This document shows positions 36,292-49,700 of a stretch of 64,000 nucleotides of DNA, piece after piece. Under the pieces are notes generated by a model. The model did no database searches. It was not told the DNA's origin and was given only the letters and a program-made list of their open reading frames with translations. A program made the position numbers and the translations under genes. This DNA comes from Hydractinia symbiolongicarpus. Its lineage: Eukaryota; Cnidaria; Hydrozoa; Anthoathecata; Hydractiniidae. The stretch's first letter is position 1, and each line of letters begins with the position of its first letter. The DNA lies in the NCBI RefSeq assembly GCF_029227915.1, contig NC_079884.1, positions 4,342,001-4,406,000 on the forward strand, written 5' to 3'.

Positions 36292-38637
36292 GTATACAAA
36301 AAAAGTACCCAGGGAGTAAACTCATTTCCCGAACGATTTTTTAAATTACTTTTTCACCACTAAAACGCATGAGACTTGTAGTTTTCAAAAATGTTTTCAT
36401 CTTTGATGAGACGCTGAATAAAAGCAGTTTAATCGCCGGCAAACGAAAACCTGCGATTTCCCTAAATCCCGGACTCGGCCTGTATAGTCAAAAGTATACA
36501 AAGAAAGTACCCAGGGAGTAAACTCATTTCCAGAACGATTTTTTAAATTATTTTTTCACCACTAAAACGCATAAGACTTGTAGTTTTTAAAAATGTTTTC
36601 ATTTTTGATGAGACGCTGAATAAAAGAAGTTTAATCGCTGACAAACGAAAACCCGCGATTTCCCGTATATCCCGGGCTTGGCAAGTATAGTCAAAAGTAT
36701 ACAAAGAAAGTACCCAGGGAGTAAACTCATTTCCCGAACGATTTTTTATATTATTTTTTTACCACTAGACGCATGAGACTTGTAGTTTTCAAAAATATTT
36801 TCATATATGATGGGACGCTGAATAAAAGAAGTTTAATCGCCGGCAAACGAAAATCCGCAATTTCCCGTAAATCCCGGACTCGGCCCGTATAGTCAAAAGT
36901 ATACAAAGAAAGTACCCAGGGAGTAAACTCATTTCCAGAACGATTTTTTAAATTATTTTTTCACCACTAAAACGCATAAGACTTGTAGTTTTTAAAAATG
37001 TTTTCATTTTTGATGAGACGCTGAATAAAAGAAGTTTAATCGCTGGCAAACGAAAAGCCGCGATTTCCCGTATATCCCGGGCTTGGCCGGTATAGTCAAA
37101 AGTATACAAAGAAAGTACCCAGGGAGTAAACTCATTTCCCGAACGATTTTTTATATTATTTTTTTACCACTAAACGCATGAGACTTGTAGTTTTCAAAAA
37201 TATTTTCATATTTGATGGGACGCTGAATAAAAGCAGTTTAATCGCCGGCAAACGAAAACCTGCGATTTCCCTAAATCCCGGACTCGGCCCGTATAGTCAA
37301 AAGTATACAAAGAAAGTACCCAGGGAGTAAACTCATTTCCAGAACGATTTTTTAAATTATTTTTTCACCACTAAAACGCATAAGACTTGTAGTTTTTAAA
37401 AATGTTTTCATTTTTGATGAGACGCTGAATAAAAGAAGTTTAATCGCTGACAAACGAAAACCCGCGATTTCCCGTATATCCCGGGCTTGGCAAGTATAGT
37501 CAAAAGTATACAAGGAAAGTACCCAGGGAGTAAATCATTTCCCGAACGATTTTTTATATTATTTTTTTACCACTAGACGCATGAGACTTGTAGTTTTCAA
37601 AAATATTTTCATATATGATGGGACGCTGAATAAAAGAAGTTTAATCGCCGGCAAACGAAAATCCGCAATTTCCCGTAAATCCCGGACTCGGCCCGTATAG
37701 TCAAAAGTATACAAAGAAAGTACCCAGGGAGTAAACTCATTTCCAGAACGATTTTTTAAATTATTTTTTCACCACTAAAACGCATAAGACTTGTAGTTTT
37801 TAAAAATGTTTTCATTTTTGATGAGACGCTGAATAAAAGAAGTTTAATCGCTGGCAAACGAAAAGCCGCGATTTCCCGTATATCCCGGGCTTGGCCGGTA
37901 TAGTCAAAAGTATAAAAAGAAAGTACCCAGGGAGTAAACTCATTTCCCGAACGATTTTTTATATTATTTTTTTACCACTAAACGCATGAGACTTGTAGTT
38001 TTCAAAAATATTTTCATATTTGATGGGACGCTGAATAAAAGCAGTTTAATCGCCGGCAAACGCAAACCTGCGATTTCCCTAAATCCCGGACTCGGCCCGT
38101 ATAGTCAAAAGTATACAAAGAAAGTACCCAGGAGTAAACTCATTTCCAGAACGATTTTTTAAATTATTTTTTCACCACTAAAACGCATAAGACTTGTAGT
38201 TTTTAAAAATGTTTTCATTTTTGATGAGACGCTGAATAAAAGAAGTTTAATCGCTGGCAAACGAAAACCCGCGATTTCCCGTATATCCCGGGCTTGGCCC
38301 GTATAGTCAAAAGTATACAAAGAAAGTACCCAGGGAGTAAACTCATTTCCCGAACGATTTTTTATATTATTTTTTTACCACTAGACGCATGAGACTTGTA
38401 GTTTTCAAAAATATTTTCATATATGATGGGACGCTGAATAAAAGAAGTTTAATCGCCGGCAAACGAAAATCCGCGATTTCCCGTAAATCCCGGACTCGGC
38501 CCATATAGTCAAAAGTATACAAAGAAAGTACCCAGGGAGTAAACTCATTTCCAGAACGATATTTTAAATTATTTTTTCACCACTAAAACGCATAAGACTT
38601 GTAGTTTTTAAAAATGTTTTCATTTTTGATGAGACGC
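36292..38637 (+). repeat. Segmental copy, arm 2 (partner 31,440-33,785)
   Basis: In-register copy of arm 1. It is followed by an additional dimer duplication marked by the rare joint GGCCCATATAGTC at about 38,499 and 38,905 (about 405 bp apart), absent from arm 1. Confidence 0.75.
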
Positions 38638-41600
38638 TGAATAAAAGAAGTTTAATCGCTGGCAAACGAAAACCCGCGATTTCCCGTATATCCCGGGCTT
38701 GGCCCGTATAGTCAAAAGTATACAAAGAAAGTACCCAGGGAGTAAACTCATTTCCCGAACGATTTTTTATATTATTTTTTTACCACTAGACGCATGAGAC
38801 TTGTAGTTTTCAAAAATATTTTCATATATGATGGGACGCTGAATAAAAGAAGTTTAATCGCCGGCAAACGAAAATCCGCGATTTCCCGTAAATCCCGGAC
38901 TCGGCCCATATAGTCAAAAGTATACAAAGAAAGTACCCAGGGAGTAAACTCATTTCCAGAACGATATTTTAAATTATTTTTTCACCACTAAAACGCATAA
39001 GACTTGTAGTTTTTAAAAATGTTTTCATTTTTGATGAGACGCTAAATAAAAGAAGTTTAATCGCTGGCAAACGAAAAGCCGCGATTTCCCGTATATCCCG
39101 GGCTTGGCCGGTATAGTCAAAAGTATACAAAGAAAGTACCCAGGGAGTAAACTCATTTCCCGAACGATTTTTTATATTATTTTTTTACCACTAAACGCAT
39201 GAGACTTGTAGTTTTCAAAAATATTTTCATATTTGATGGGACGCTGAATAAAAGAAGTTTAATCGCCGGCAAACGAAAATCCGACATTTCCCGTAAATCC
39301 CGGACTCGGCCCGTATAGTCAAAAGTATACAAAAAAGTACCCAGGGAGTAAACTCATTTCCAGAACGATTTTTTAAATTATTTTTTCACCACTAAAACGC
39401 ATAAGACTTGTAGTTTTTAAAAATGTTTTCATTTTTGATGACACGCTGAATAAAAGAAGTTTATTCGCTGGCAAACGAAAAGCCGCGATTTCCCGTATAT
39501 CCCGGGCTTGGCCGGTATAGTCAAAAGTATACAAAGAAAGTACCCAGGGAGTAAACTCATTTCCCGAACGATTTTTTATATTTTTTTTTTACCACTAAAC
39601 GCATGAGACTTGTAGTTTTCAAAAATATTTTCATATTTGATGGGACGCTGAATAAAAGAAGTTTAATCGCCGGCAAACGAAAATCCGACATTTCCCGTAA
39701 ATCCCGGACTCGGCCCGTATAGTCAAAAGTATACAAAAAAGTACCCAGGGAGTAAACTCATTTCCAGAACGATTTTTTAAATTATTTTTTCACCACTAAA
39801 ACGCATAATACTTGTAGTTTTTAAAAATGTTTTCATTTTTTATGACACGCTGAATAAAAGAAGTTTATTCGCTGGCAAACGAAAAGCCGCGATTTCCCGT
39901 ATATCCCGGGCTTGGCCGGTATAGTCAAAAGTATACAAAGAAAGAACCCAGGGAGTAAACTCATTTCCCGAACGATTTTTTATATTTTTTTTTTACCACT
40001 AAACGCATGAGACTTGTAGTTTTCAAAAATATTTTCATATTTGATGTGACGCTGAATAAAAGAAGTTTAATCGCCGGCAAACGAAAATCCGCGATTTCCC
40101 GTAAATCCCGGACTCGGCCCGTATAGTCAAAAGTATACAAAGAAAGTACCCTGTGAGTAAACTCATTTCCCGAACGATTTTTTGAATTATTTTTTCACCA
40201 CTAAAACGCATAAGACCTGTAGTTTTTAAAAATGTTTTCATTTTTGATGAGACGCTGAATAAAAGAAGTTTAATCGCCGGCAAACGAAAACCCGCGATTT
40301 CCCGTAAATACCGGCTTGGCCCGTATATTCAAAAGTATACAAAGAAAGTACCCAGGGAGTAAACTCATTCCCCGAACGATTTTTTAAATTACTTTTTCAC
40401 CACTAAAACGCATGAGACTTGTAGTTTTTAAAAATGTTTTCATTTTTGATAAGACGCTGAATAAAAGAAGTTTAATCGCCGGCAAACGAAAACCTGCGAT
40501 TTCCCGTAAATCCTGGACTCGGCCCGTATAGTCAAAAGTATACAAAGAAAGTACCCAGGGAGTAAACTCATTTCCCGAACGATTTTTTAAATTATTTTTT
40601 CACCACTAAAACGGATGAGACTTGTAGTTTTCAAAAATATTTTCATATTTGATGGGACGCTGAATAAAAGAAGTTTAATCGCCGGCAAACGAAAATCCGA
40701 CATTTCCCGTAAATCCCGGACTCGGCCCGTATAGTCAAAAGTATACAAAAAAGTACCCAGGGAGTAAACTCATTTCCAGAACGATTTTTTAAATTATTTT
40801 TTCACCACTAAAACGCATAAGACTTGTAGTTTTTAAAAATGTTTTCATTTTTGATGACACGCTGAATAAAAGAAGTTTATTCGCTGGCAAACGAAAAGCC
40901 GCGATTTCCCGTATATCCCGGGCTTGGCCGGTATAGTCAAAAGTATACAAAGAAAGTACCCAGGGAGTAAACTCATTTCCCGAACGATTTTTTATATTTT
41001 TTTTTTACCACTAAACGCATGAGACTTGTAGTTTTCAAAAATATTTTCATATTTGATGGGACGCTGAATAAAAGAAGTTTAATCGCCGGCAAACGAAAAT
41101 CCGACATTTCCCGTAAATCCCGGACTCGGCCCGTATAGTCAAAAGTATACAAAAAAGTACCCAGGGAGTAAACTCATTTCCCGAACGATTTTTTAAATTA
41201 TTTTTTCACCACTAAAACGGATGAGACTTGTAGTTTTCAAAAATATTTTCATATTTGATGGGACGCTGAATAAAAGAAGTTTAATCGCCGGCAAACGAAA
41301 ATCCGCGATTTCCCGTAAATCCCGGACTCGGCCCGTATAGTCAAAAGTATACAAAGAAAGTACCCTGTGAGTAAACTCATTTCCCGAACGATTTTTTGAA
41401 TTATTTTTTCACCACTAAAACGCATAAGACCTGTAGTTTTTAAAAATGTTTTCATTTTTGATGAGACGCTGAATAAAAGAAGTTTAATCGCCGGCAAACG
41501 AAAACCCGCGATTTCCCGTAAATACCGGCTTGGCCCGTATATTCAAAAGTATACAAAGAAAGTACCCAGGGAGTAAACTCATTCCCCGAACGATTTTTTA

Positions 41601-42359
41601 AATTACTTTTTCACCACTAAAACGCATGAGACTTGTAGTTTTTAAAAATGTTTTCATTTTTGATAAGACGCTGAATAAAAGAAGTTTAATCGCCGGCAAA
41701 CGAAAACCTGCGATTTCCCGTAAATCCTGGACTCGGCCCGTATAGTCAAAAGTATACAAAGAAAGTACCCAGGGAGTAAACTCATTTCCCGAACGATTTT
41801 TTAAATTATTTTTTCACCACTAAAACGGATGAGACTTGTAGTTTTCAAAAATATTTTCATATTTGATGGGACGCTGAATAAAAGAAGTTTAATCGCCGGC
41901 AAACGAAAATCCGACATTTCCCGTAAATCCCGGACTCGGCCCGTATAGTCAAAAGTATACAAAAAAGTACCCAGGGAGTAAACTCATTTCCAGAACGATT
42001 TTTTAAATTATTTTTTCACCACTAAAACGCATAAGACTTGTAGTTTTTAAAAATGTTTTCATTTTTGATGACACGCTGAATAAAAGAAGTTTATTCGCTG
42101 GCAAACGAAAAGCCGCGATTTCCCGTATATCCCGGGCTTGGCCGGTATAGTCAAAAGTATACAAAGAAAGTACCCAGGGAGTAAACTCATTTCCCGAACG
42201 ATTTTTTATATTTTTTTTTTACCACTAAACGCATGAGACTTGTAGTTTTCAAAAATATTTTCATATTTGATGGGACGCTGAATAAAAGAAGTTTAATCGC
42301 CGGCAAACGAAAATCCGACATTTCCCGTAAATCCCGGACTCGGCCCGTATAGTCAAAAG

Positions 42360-45300
42360 TATACAAAAAAGTACCCAGGGAGTAAACTCATTTCCAGAAC
42401 GATTTTTTAAATTATTTTTTCACCACTAAAACGCATAAGACTTGTAGTTTTTAAAAATGTTTTCATTTTTGATGACACGCTGAATAAAAGAAGTTTATTC
42501 GCTGGCAAACGAAAAGCCGCGATTTCCCGTATATCCCGGGCTTGGCCGGTATAGTCAAAAGTATACAAAGAAAGTACCCAGGGAGTAAACTCATTTCCCG
42601 AACGATTTTTTATATTTTTTTTTTACCACTAAACGCATGAGACTTGTAGTTTTCAAAAATATTTTCATATTTGATGTGACGCTGAATAAAAGAAGTTTAA
42701 TCGCCGGCAAACGAAAATCCGCGATTTCCCGTAAATCCCGGACTCGGCCCGTATAGTCAAAAGTATACAAAGAAAGTACCCTGTGAGTAAACTCATTTCC
42801 CGAACGATTTTTTGAATTATTTTTTCACCACTAAAACGCATAAGACCTGTAGTTTTTAAAAATGTTTTCATTTTTGATGAGACGCTGAATAAAAGAAGTT
42901 TAATCGCCGGCAAACGAAAACCCGCGATTTCCCGTAAATACCGGCTTGGCCCGTATATTCAAAAGTATACAAAGAAAGTACCCAGGGAGTAAACTCATTC
43001 CCCGAACGATTTTTTAAATTACTTTTTCACCACTAAAACGCATGAGACTTGTAGTTTTTAAAAATGTTTTCATTTTTGATAAGACGCTGAATAAAAGAAG
43101 TTTAATCGCCGGCAAACGAAAACCTGCGATTTCCCGTAAATCCTGGACTCGGCCCGTATAGTCAAAAGTATACAAAGAAAGTACCCAGGGAGTAAACTCA
43201 TTTCCCGAACGATTTTTTAAATTATTTTTTCACCACTAAAACGGATGAGACTTGTAGTTTTTAAAAATGTTTTCATTTTTGATGAGACGCTTAATGAAAG
43301 AGGTTTAATCGCCGGCAAACGAAATCCCGCGTTTTCCCGAAAATCTGGGGCTTGGCCCGTATAGTCGAATGCATACAAAGAAAGTACCCAGGGAGTAAAC
43401 TCATTTCCCGAACGATTTTTTAAATTTTTTTTTCACCACTAAAACGCATGAGACTTGTAGTTTTCAAAAATGTTTTCATTTTTGATGAGACGCTTAATAA
43501 AAGAGGTTTAATCGCCGGAAAACGAAATCCCGCGTTTTCCCGTAAATCTGGGGCTTGGCCCGTATAGTCGAATGTATACAAAGAAAGTACCCAGGGAGTA
43601 AACTCATTTCCCGAACGATTTTTTAAATTTTTTTTCCACCACTAAAACGCATGAGACTTGTAGTTTTCAAAAATGTTTTCATTTTTGATGAGACGCTTAA
43701 TAAAAGAGGTTTAATCGCCGGAAAACGAAAACCCGCGATTTCCCGTAAATCCCGGGCTTGGCCCGTATAGTCGAATGTATACAAAGAAAGTACCCTGTGA
43801 GTAAACTCATTTCCAGAACGATTTTTTAAATTATTATTTCACCACTAAAACGCATGAGACTTGTAGTTTTCAAAAATGTTTTCATTTTTGATTAGACGCT
43901 GAATAAAAGCAGTTTAATTGCCGGCAAACGAAAACCTGCGATTTCCCTAAATCACGGACTCGGCCCGAATAGTCAAAAGTATACAAAGAAAGTACCCAGG
44001 GTGTAAACTCATTTCCAGAACGATTTTTTAAATTATTTTTTCACCACTAAAACGCATAAGACTTGTAGTTTTTAAAAATGTTTTCATTTTTGATGAGACG
44101 CTGAATAAAAGAAGTTTAATCGCTGGCAAACGAAAACCCGCGATTTCCCGTATATCCCAGGCTTGGCCCGTATAGTCAAAAGTATACAAATAAAGTACCC
44201 AGGGAGTAAACTCATTTCCCGAACGATTTTTTATATTATTTTTTTACCACTAAACGCATGAGACTTGTAGTTTTCAAAAATATTTTCATATTTGATGGGA
44301 CGCTGAATAAAAGAAGTTTAATCGCCGGTAAACGAAAATCCGCGATTTCCCGTAAATCCCGGACTCGGCCCGTATAGTCAAAAGTATACAAAGAAAGTAC
44401 CCAGGGAGTAAACTCATTTCCAGAACGATTTTTTAAATTATTTTTTCACCACTAAAACGCATAAGACTTGTAGTTTTTAAAAATGTTTTCATTTTTGATG
44501 AGACGCTGAATAAAAGAAGTTTATTCGCTGGCAAACGAAAAGCCGCGATTTCCCGTATATCCCGGGCTTGGCCGGTATAGTCAAAAGTATACAAAGAAAG
44601 TACCCAGGGAGTAAACTCATTTCCCGAACGATTTTTTATATTTTTTTTTTACCACTAAACGCATGAGACTTGTAGTTTTCAAAAATATTTTCATATTTGA
44701 TGGGACGCTGAATAAAAGAAGTTTAATCGCCGGCAAACGAAAATCCGCGATTTCCCGTAAATCCCGGACTCGGCCCGTATAGTCAAAAGTATACAAAGAA
44801 AGTACCCAGGGAGTAAACTCATTTCCAGAACGATTTTTTAAATTATTTTTTCACCACTAAAACGCATAAGACTTGTAGTTTTTAAAAATGTTTTCATTTT
44901 TGATGAGACGCTGAATAAAAGAAGTTTATTCGCTGGCAAACGAAAAGCCGCGATTTCCCGTATATCCCGGGCTTGGCCGGTATAGTCAAAAGTATACAAA
45001 GAAAGTACCCAGGGAGTAAACTCATTTCCCGAACGATTTTTTATATTTTTTTTTTACCACTAAACGCATGAGACTTGTAGTTTTCAAAAATATTTTCATA
45101 TTTGATGGGACGCTGAATAAAAGAAGTTTAATCGCCGGCAAACGAAAATCCGCGATTTCCCGTAAATCCCGGACTCGGCCCGTATAGTCAAAAGTATACA
45201 AAGAAAGTACCCTGTGAGTAAACTCATTTCCCGAACGATTTTTTGAATTATTTTTTCACCACTAAAACGCATAAGACCTGTAGTTTTTAAAAATGTTTTC

Positions 45301-45390
45301 ATTTTTGATGAGACGCTGAATAAAAGAAGTTTAATCGCCGGCAAACGAAAACCCGCGATTTCCCGTAAATACCGGCTTGGCCCGTATAGT
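42360..45390 (+). repeat. Long-range segmental copy, arm 2 (partner near 26,380-29,610)
   Basis: Matches arm 1 in monomer order with small private changes, for example GAATGCATAC near 43,369 where arm 1 has GAATGTATAC. It carries a single copy of the monomer that is doubled in arm 1. Upstream, 40,035-42,913 holds further partial copies of the same set, with repeats of one segment at 40,035, 41,249 and 42,665 (offsets of 6 and 7 monomers). Confidence 0.75.
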
Positions 45391-46749
45391 CAAAAGTATA
45401 CAAAGAAAGTACCCAGGGAGTAAACTCATTTCCCGAACGATTTTTTAAATTACTTTTTCACCACTAAAACGCATGAGACTTGTAGTTTTCAAAAATGTTT
45501 TCATTTTTGATGAGACCCTGAATAAAAGAAGTTTAATCGCCGGCAAACGAAAACCTGCGATTTCCCGTAAATCCTGGACTCGACCCGTATAGTCAAAAGT
45601 ATACAAAGAAAGTACCCAGGGAGTAAACTCATTTCCCAAACGATTTTTTAAATTATTATTTCACCACTAAAACGCATGAGACTTGTAGTTTTCAAGAATA
45701 TTTTCATTTTTGATGAGACGCTGAATAAAAGCAGTTTAATCGCCGGCAAACGAAAACCTGCGATTTCCCGTAAATCCCGGACTCGGCCCGTATAGTCAAA
45801 AGTATACAAAGAAAGTACCCAGGGAGTAAACGCATTTCCAGAACGATTTTTTAAATTATTTTTTCACCACTAAAACGCATAAGACTTGTAGTTTTCAAAA
45901 ATGTTTTCATTTTTGATGAGACGCTTAATAAAAGAGGTTTAATCGCCGGAAAACGAAAACCCGCGATTTCCCGTAAATCCCGGGCTTGGCCCGTATAGTC
46001 GAATGTATACAAAGAAAGTACCCTGTGAGTAAACTCATTTCCAGAACGATTTTTTAAATTATTTTTTCACCACTAAAACGCATAAGACCTGTAGTTTTTA
46101 AAAATGTTTTCATTTTTGATGAGACGCTGAATAAAAGAAGTTTAATCGCCGGCAAACGAAAACCCGCGATTTCCCGTAAATCCCAGCTTGGCCCGTATAT
46201 TCAAAAGTATACAAAGAAAGTACCCAGGGAGTAAACTCATTTCCCTAACGATTTTTTAAATGACTTTTTCACCACTAAAACGCATGAGACTTGTAGTTTT
46301 TAAAAATGTTTTCATTTTTGATAAGACGCTGAATAAAAGAAGTTTAATCGCCGGCAAACGAAAACCTGCGATTTCCCGTAAATCCTGGACTAGGTCCGTA
46401 TAGTCAAAAGTATACAAAGAAAGTACCCAGGGAGTAAACTCATTTCCCAAACGATTTTTTAAATTATTATTTCACCACTAAAACGCATGAGACTTGTAGT
46501 TTTCAAAAATGTTTTCATTTTTGATGAGACGCTGAATAAAAGCAGTTTAATCGCCGGCAAACGAAAACCTGCGATTTCCCTAAATCCCGGACTCGGCCCG
46601 TATAGTCAAAAGTATACAAAGAAAGTACCCAGGGAGTAAACTCATTTCCAGAACGATTTTTTAAATTATTTTTTCACCACTAAAACGCATAAGACTTGTA
46701 GTTTTTAAAAATGTTTTCATTTTTGATGAGACGCTAAATAAAAGAAGTT

Positions 46750-49700
46750 TAATCGCTGGCAAACGAAAACCCGCGATTTCCCGTATATCCCAGGCTTGGC
46801 CCGTATAGTCAAAAGTATACAAATAAAGTACCCAGGGAGTAAACTCATTTCCCGAACGATTTTTTATATTATTTTTTTACCACTAAACGCATGAGACTTG
46901 TAGTTTTCAAAAATATTTTCATATTTGATGGGACGCTGAATAAAAGAAGTTTAATCGCCGGCAAACGAAAATCCGCGATTTCCCGTAAATCCCGGACTCG
47001 GCCCGTATAGTCAAAAGTATACAAAGAAAGTACCCTGTGAGTAAACTCATTTCCCGAACGATTTTTTAAATTATTTTTTCACCACTAAAACGCATAAGAC
47101 CTGTAGTTTTTAAAAATGTTTTCATTTTTGATGAGACGCTGAATAAAAGAAGTTTAATCGCCGGCAAACGAAATCCGCGATTTCCCGTAAATACTGGCTT
47201 GGCCCGAATATTCAAAAGTATACAAAGAAAGTACCCAGGGAGTAAACTCATTTCCCGAACGATTTTTTAAATTACTTTTTCACCACTAAAACGCATGAGA
47301 CTTGTAGTTTTTAAAAATGTTTTCATTTTTGATAAGACGCTGAATAAAAGAAGTTTAATCGCCGGCAAACGAAAACCTGCGATTTCCCTAAATCCCGGAC
47401 TCGGCCCGTATAGTCAAAAGTATACAAAGAAAGTACCCAGGGATTAAACTCATTTCCTAAACGATTTTTTAAATTATTATTTCACCACTAAAACGCATGA
47501 GACTTGTAGTTTTCAAGAATGTTTTCATTTTTGATGAGACGCTGAATAAAAGCAGTTTAATCGCTGGCAAACGAAAACCCGCGATTTCCCGTATATCCCA
47601 GGCTTGGCCCGTATAGTCAAAAGTATACAAATAAAGTACCCAGGGAGTAAACTCATTTCCCGAACGATTTTTTATATTATTTTTTTACCACTAAACGCAT
47701 GAGACTTGTAGTTTTCAAAAATATTTTCATATTTGATGGGACGCTGAATAAAAGAAGTTTAATCGCCGGCAAACGAAAATCCGCGATTTCCCGTAAATCC
47801 CGGACTCGGCCCGTATAGTCAAAAGTATACAAAGAAAGTACCCTGTGAGTAAACTCATTTCCCGAACGATTTTTTAAATTATTTTTTCACCACTAAAACG
47901 CATAAGACCTGTAGTTTTTAAAAATGTTTTCATTTTTGATGAGACGCTGAATAAAAGAAGTTTAATCGCCGGCAAACGAAATCCGCGATTTCCCGTAAAT
48001 ACTGGCTTGGCCCGAATATTCAAAAGTATACAAAGAAAGTACCCAGGGAGTAAACTCATTTCCCGAACGATTTTTTAAATTACTTTTTCACCACTAAAAC
48101 GCATGAGACTTGTAGTTTTTAAAAATGTTTTCATTTTTGATAAGACGCTGAATAAAAGAAGTTTAATCGCCGGCAAACGAAAACCTGCGATTTCCCTAAA
48201 TCCCGGACTCGGCCCGTATAGTCAAAAGTATACAAAGAAAGTACCCAGGGATTAAACTCATTTCCTAAACGATTTTTTAAATTATTATTTCACCACTAAA
48301 ACGCATGAGACTTGTAGTTTTCAAGAATGTTTTCATTTTTGATGAGACGCTGAATAAAAGCAGTTTAATCGCCGGCAAACGAAAACCCGCGATTTCACGT
48401 AAATCCCGGGCTTGGCCCGTATAGTCAAAAGTATACAAAGAAAGTACCCAGGAAGTAAACTCATTTCCCGAACGATTTTTTAAATTTTTTTTTCACCACT
48501 AAAACGCATGAAACTTGTAGTTTTTAAAAATGTTTTCATTTTTGATAAGACGCTGAATAAAAGAAGTTTAATCGCCGGCAAACGAAAACCTGCGATTTCC
48601 CTAAATCCCGGACTCGGCCCGTATAGTCAAAAGTATACAAAGAAAGTACCCTGGGATTAAACTCATTTCCTAAACGATTTTTTAAATTATTATTTCACCA
48701 CTAAAACGCATGAGACTTGTAGTTTTCAAGAATGTTTTCATTTTTGATGAGACGCTGAATAAAAGCAGTTTAATCGCCGGCAAACGAAAACCCGCGATTT
48801 CCCGTAAATCCCGGGCTTGGCCCGTATAGTCAAAAGTATACAAAGAAAGTACCCAGGAAGTAAACTCATTTCCCGAACGATTTTTTAAATTTTTTTTTCA
48901 CCACTAAAACGCATGAAACTTGTAGTTTTCAAAAATGTTTTCATTTTTGATGAGACGCTTAATGAAAGAGGTTTAATCGCCGGAAAACGAAAACCCGCGA
49001 TTTCCTGTAAATCCCGGGCTTGGCCCGTATAGTCGAATGTATACAAAGAAAGTACCCTGTGAGTAAACTCATTTCCAGAACGATTTTTTAAATTATTTTT
49101 TCACCACTAAAACGCATAAGACTTGTAGTTTTTAAAAATGTTTTCATTTTTGATGAGACGCTGAATAAAAGAAGTTTAATCGCCGGCAAACGAAAACCCG
49201 CGATTTCCCGTAAATCCCGGCTTGGCCCGTATAGTCAAAAGTATACAAAGAAAGTACCCAGGGAGTAAACTCATTTCCCGAACGATTTTTTAAATTACTT
49301 TTTCACCTCTAAAACGCACGAGACTTGTAGTTTTTAAAAATGTTTTCATTTTTGATGAGACGCTGAATAAAAGAAGTTTAATCGCCGGCAAACGAAAACC
49401 TGCGATTTCCCGTAAATCCTGGACTCTGCCCGTATAGTCAAAAGTATACAAAGAAAGTACCCAGGGAGTAAACTGATTTCCCAAACGATTTTTAAAATTA
49501 TTATTTCACCACTAAAACGCATGAGACTTGTAGTTTTCAAGAATGTTTTCATTTTGGATGAGACGCTGAATAAGAGAAGTTTAATCGCCGGCAAACGAAA
49601 ACCTGCGATTTCCCGTAAATCCTGGACTCGGCCCGTATAGTCAAAAGTATACAAAGAAAGTACCCAGGGAGTAAACTCATTTCCCAAACGATTTTTTAAA

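Larger units (their letters stand above)
22780..46750 (+). repeat. Block E: satellite dominated by an alternating A/B dimer (~405 bp)
   Basis: Type A monomers read TTTAAATTATTTTTTC, CACTAAAACGCATAAG and TTTTTAAAAATG; type B read TTTATATT, CACTAAACG or CACTAGACG, TTCAAAAATATTTTC and TGATGGGACG. B copies recur about every 405 bp in runs: six between 24.6 and 26.6 kb, three between 28.4 and 29.3, eleven between 31.9 and 35.9, nine between 36.7 and 40.0, and three between 44.2 and 45.0. Isolated B copies also lie near 12.45, 15.29, 17.11, 18.73, 22.78, 46.86 and 47.67 kb. The runs are separated by non-dimeric monomers resembling block D. No gene is seen. Confidence 0.85.

Noticed and set aside
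24601-40200. B-type monomers as a separate satellite family
   Set aside because: They align along their full length with type A and share all main landmarks, differing by scattered substitutions and 1-bp indels, so they are a subfamily.
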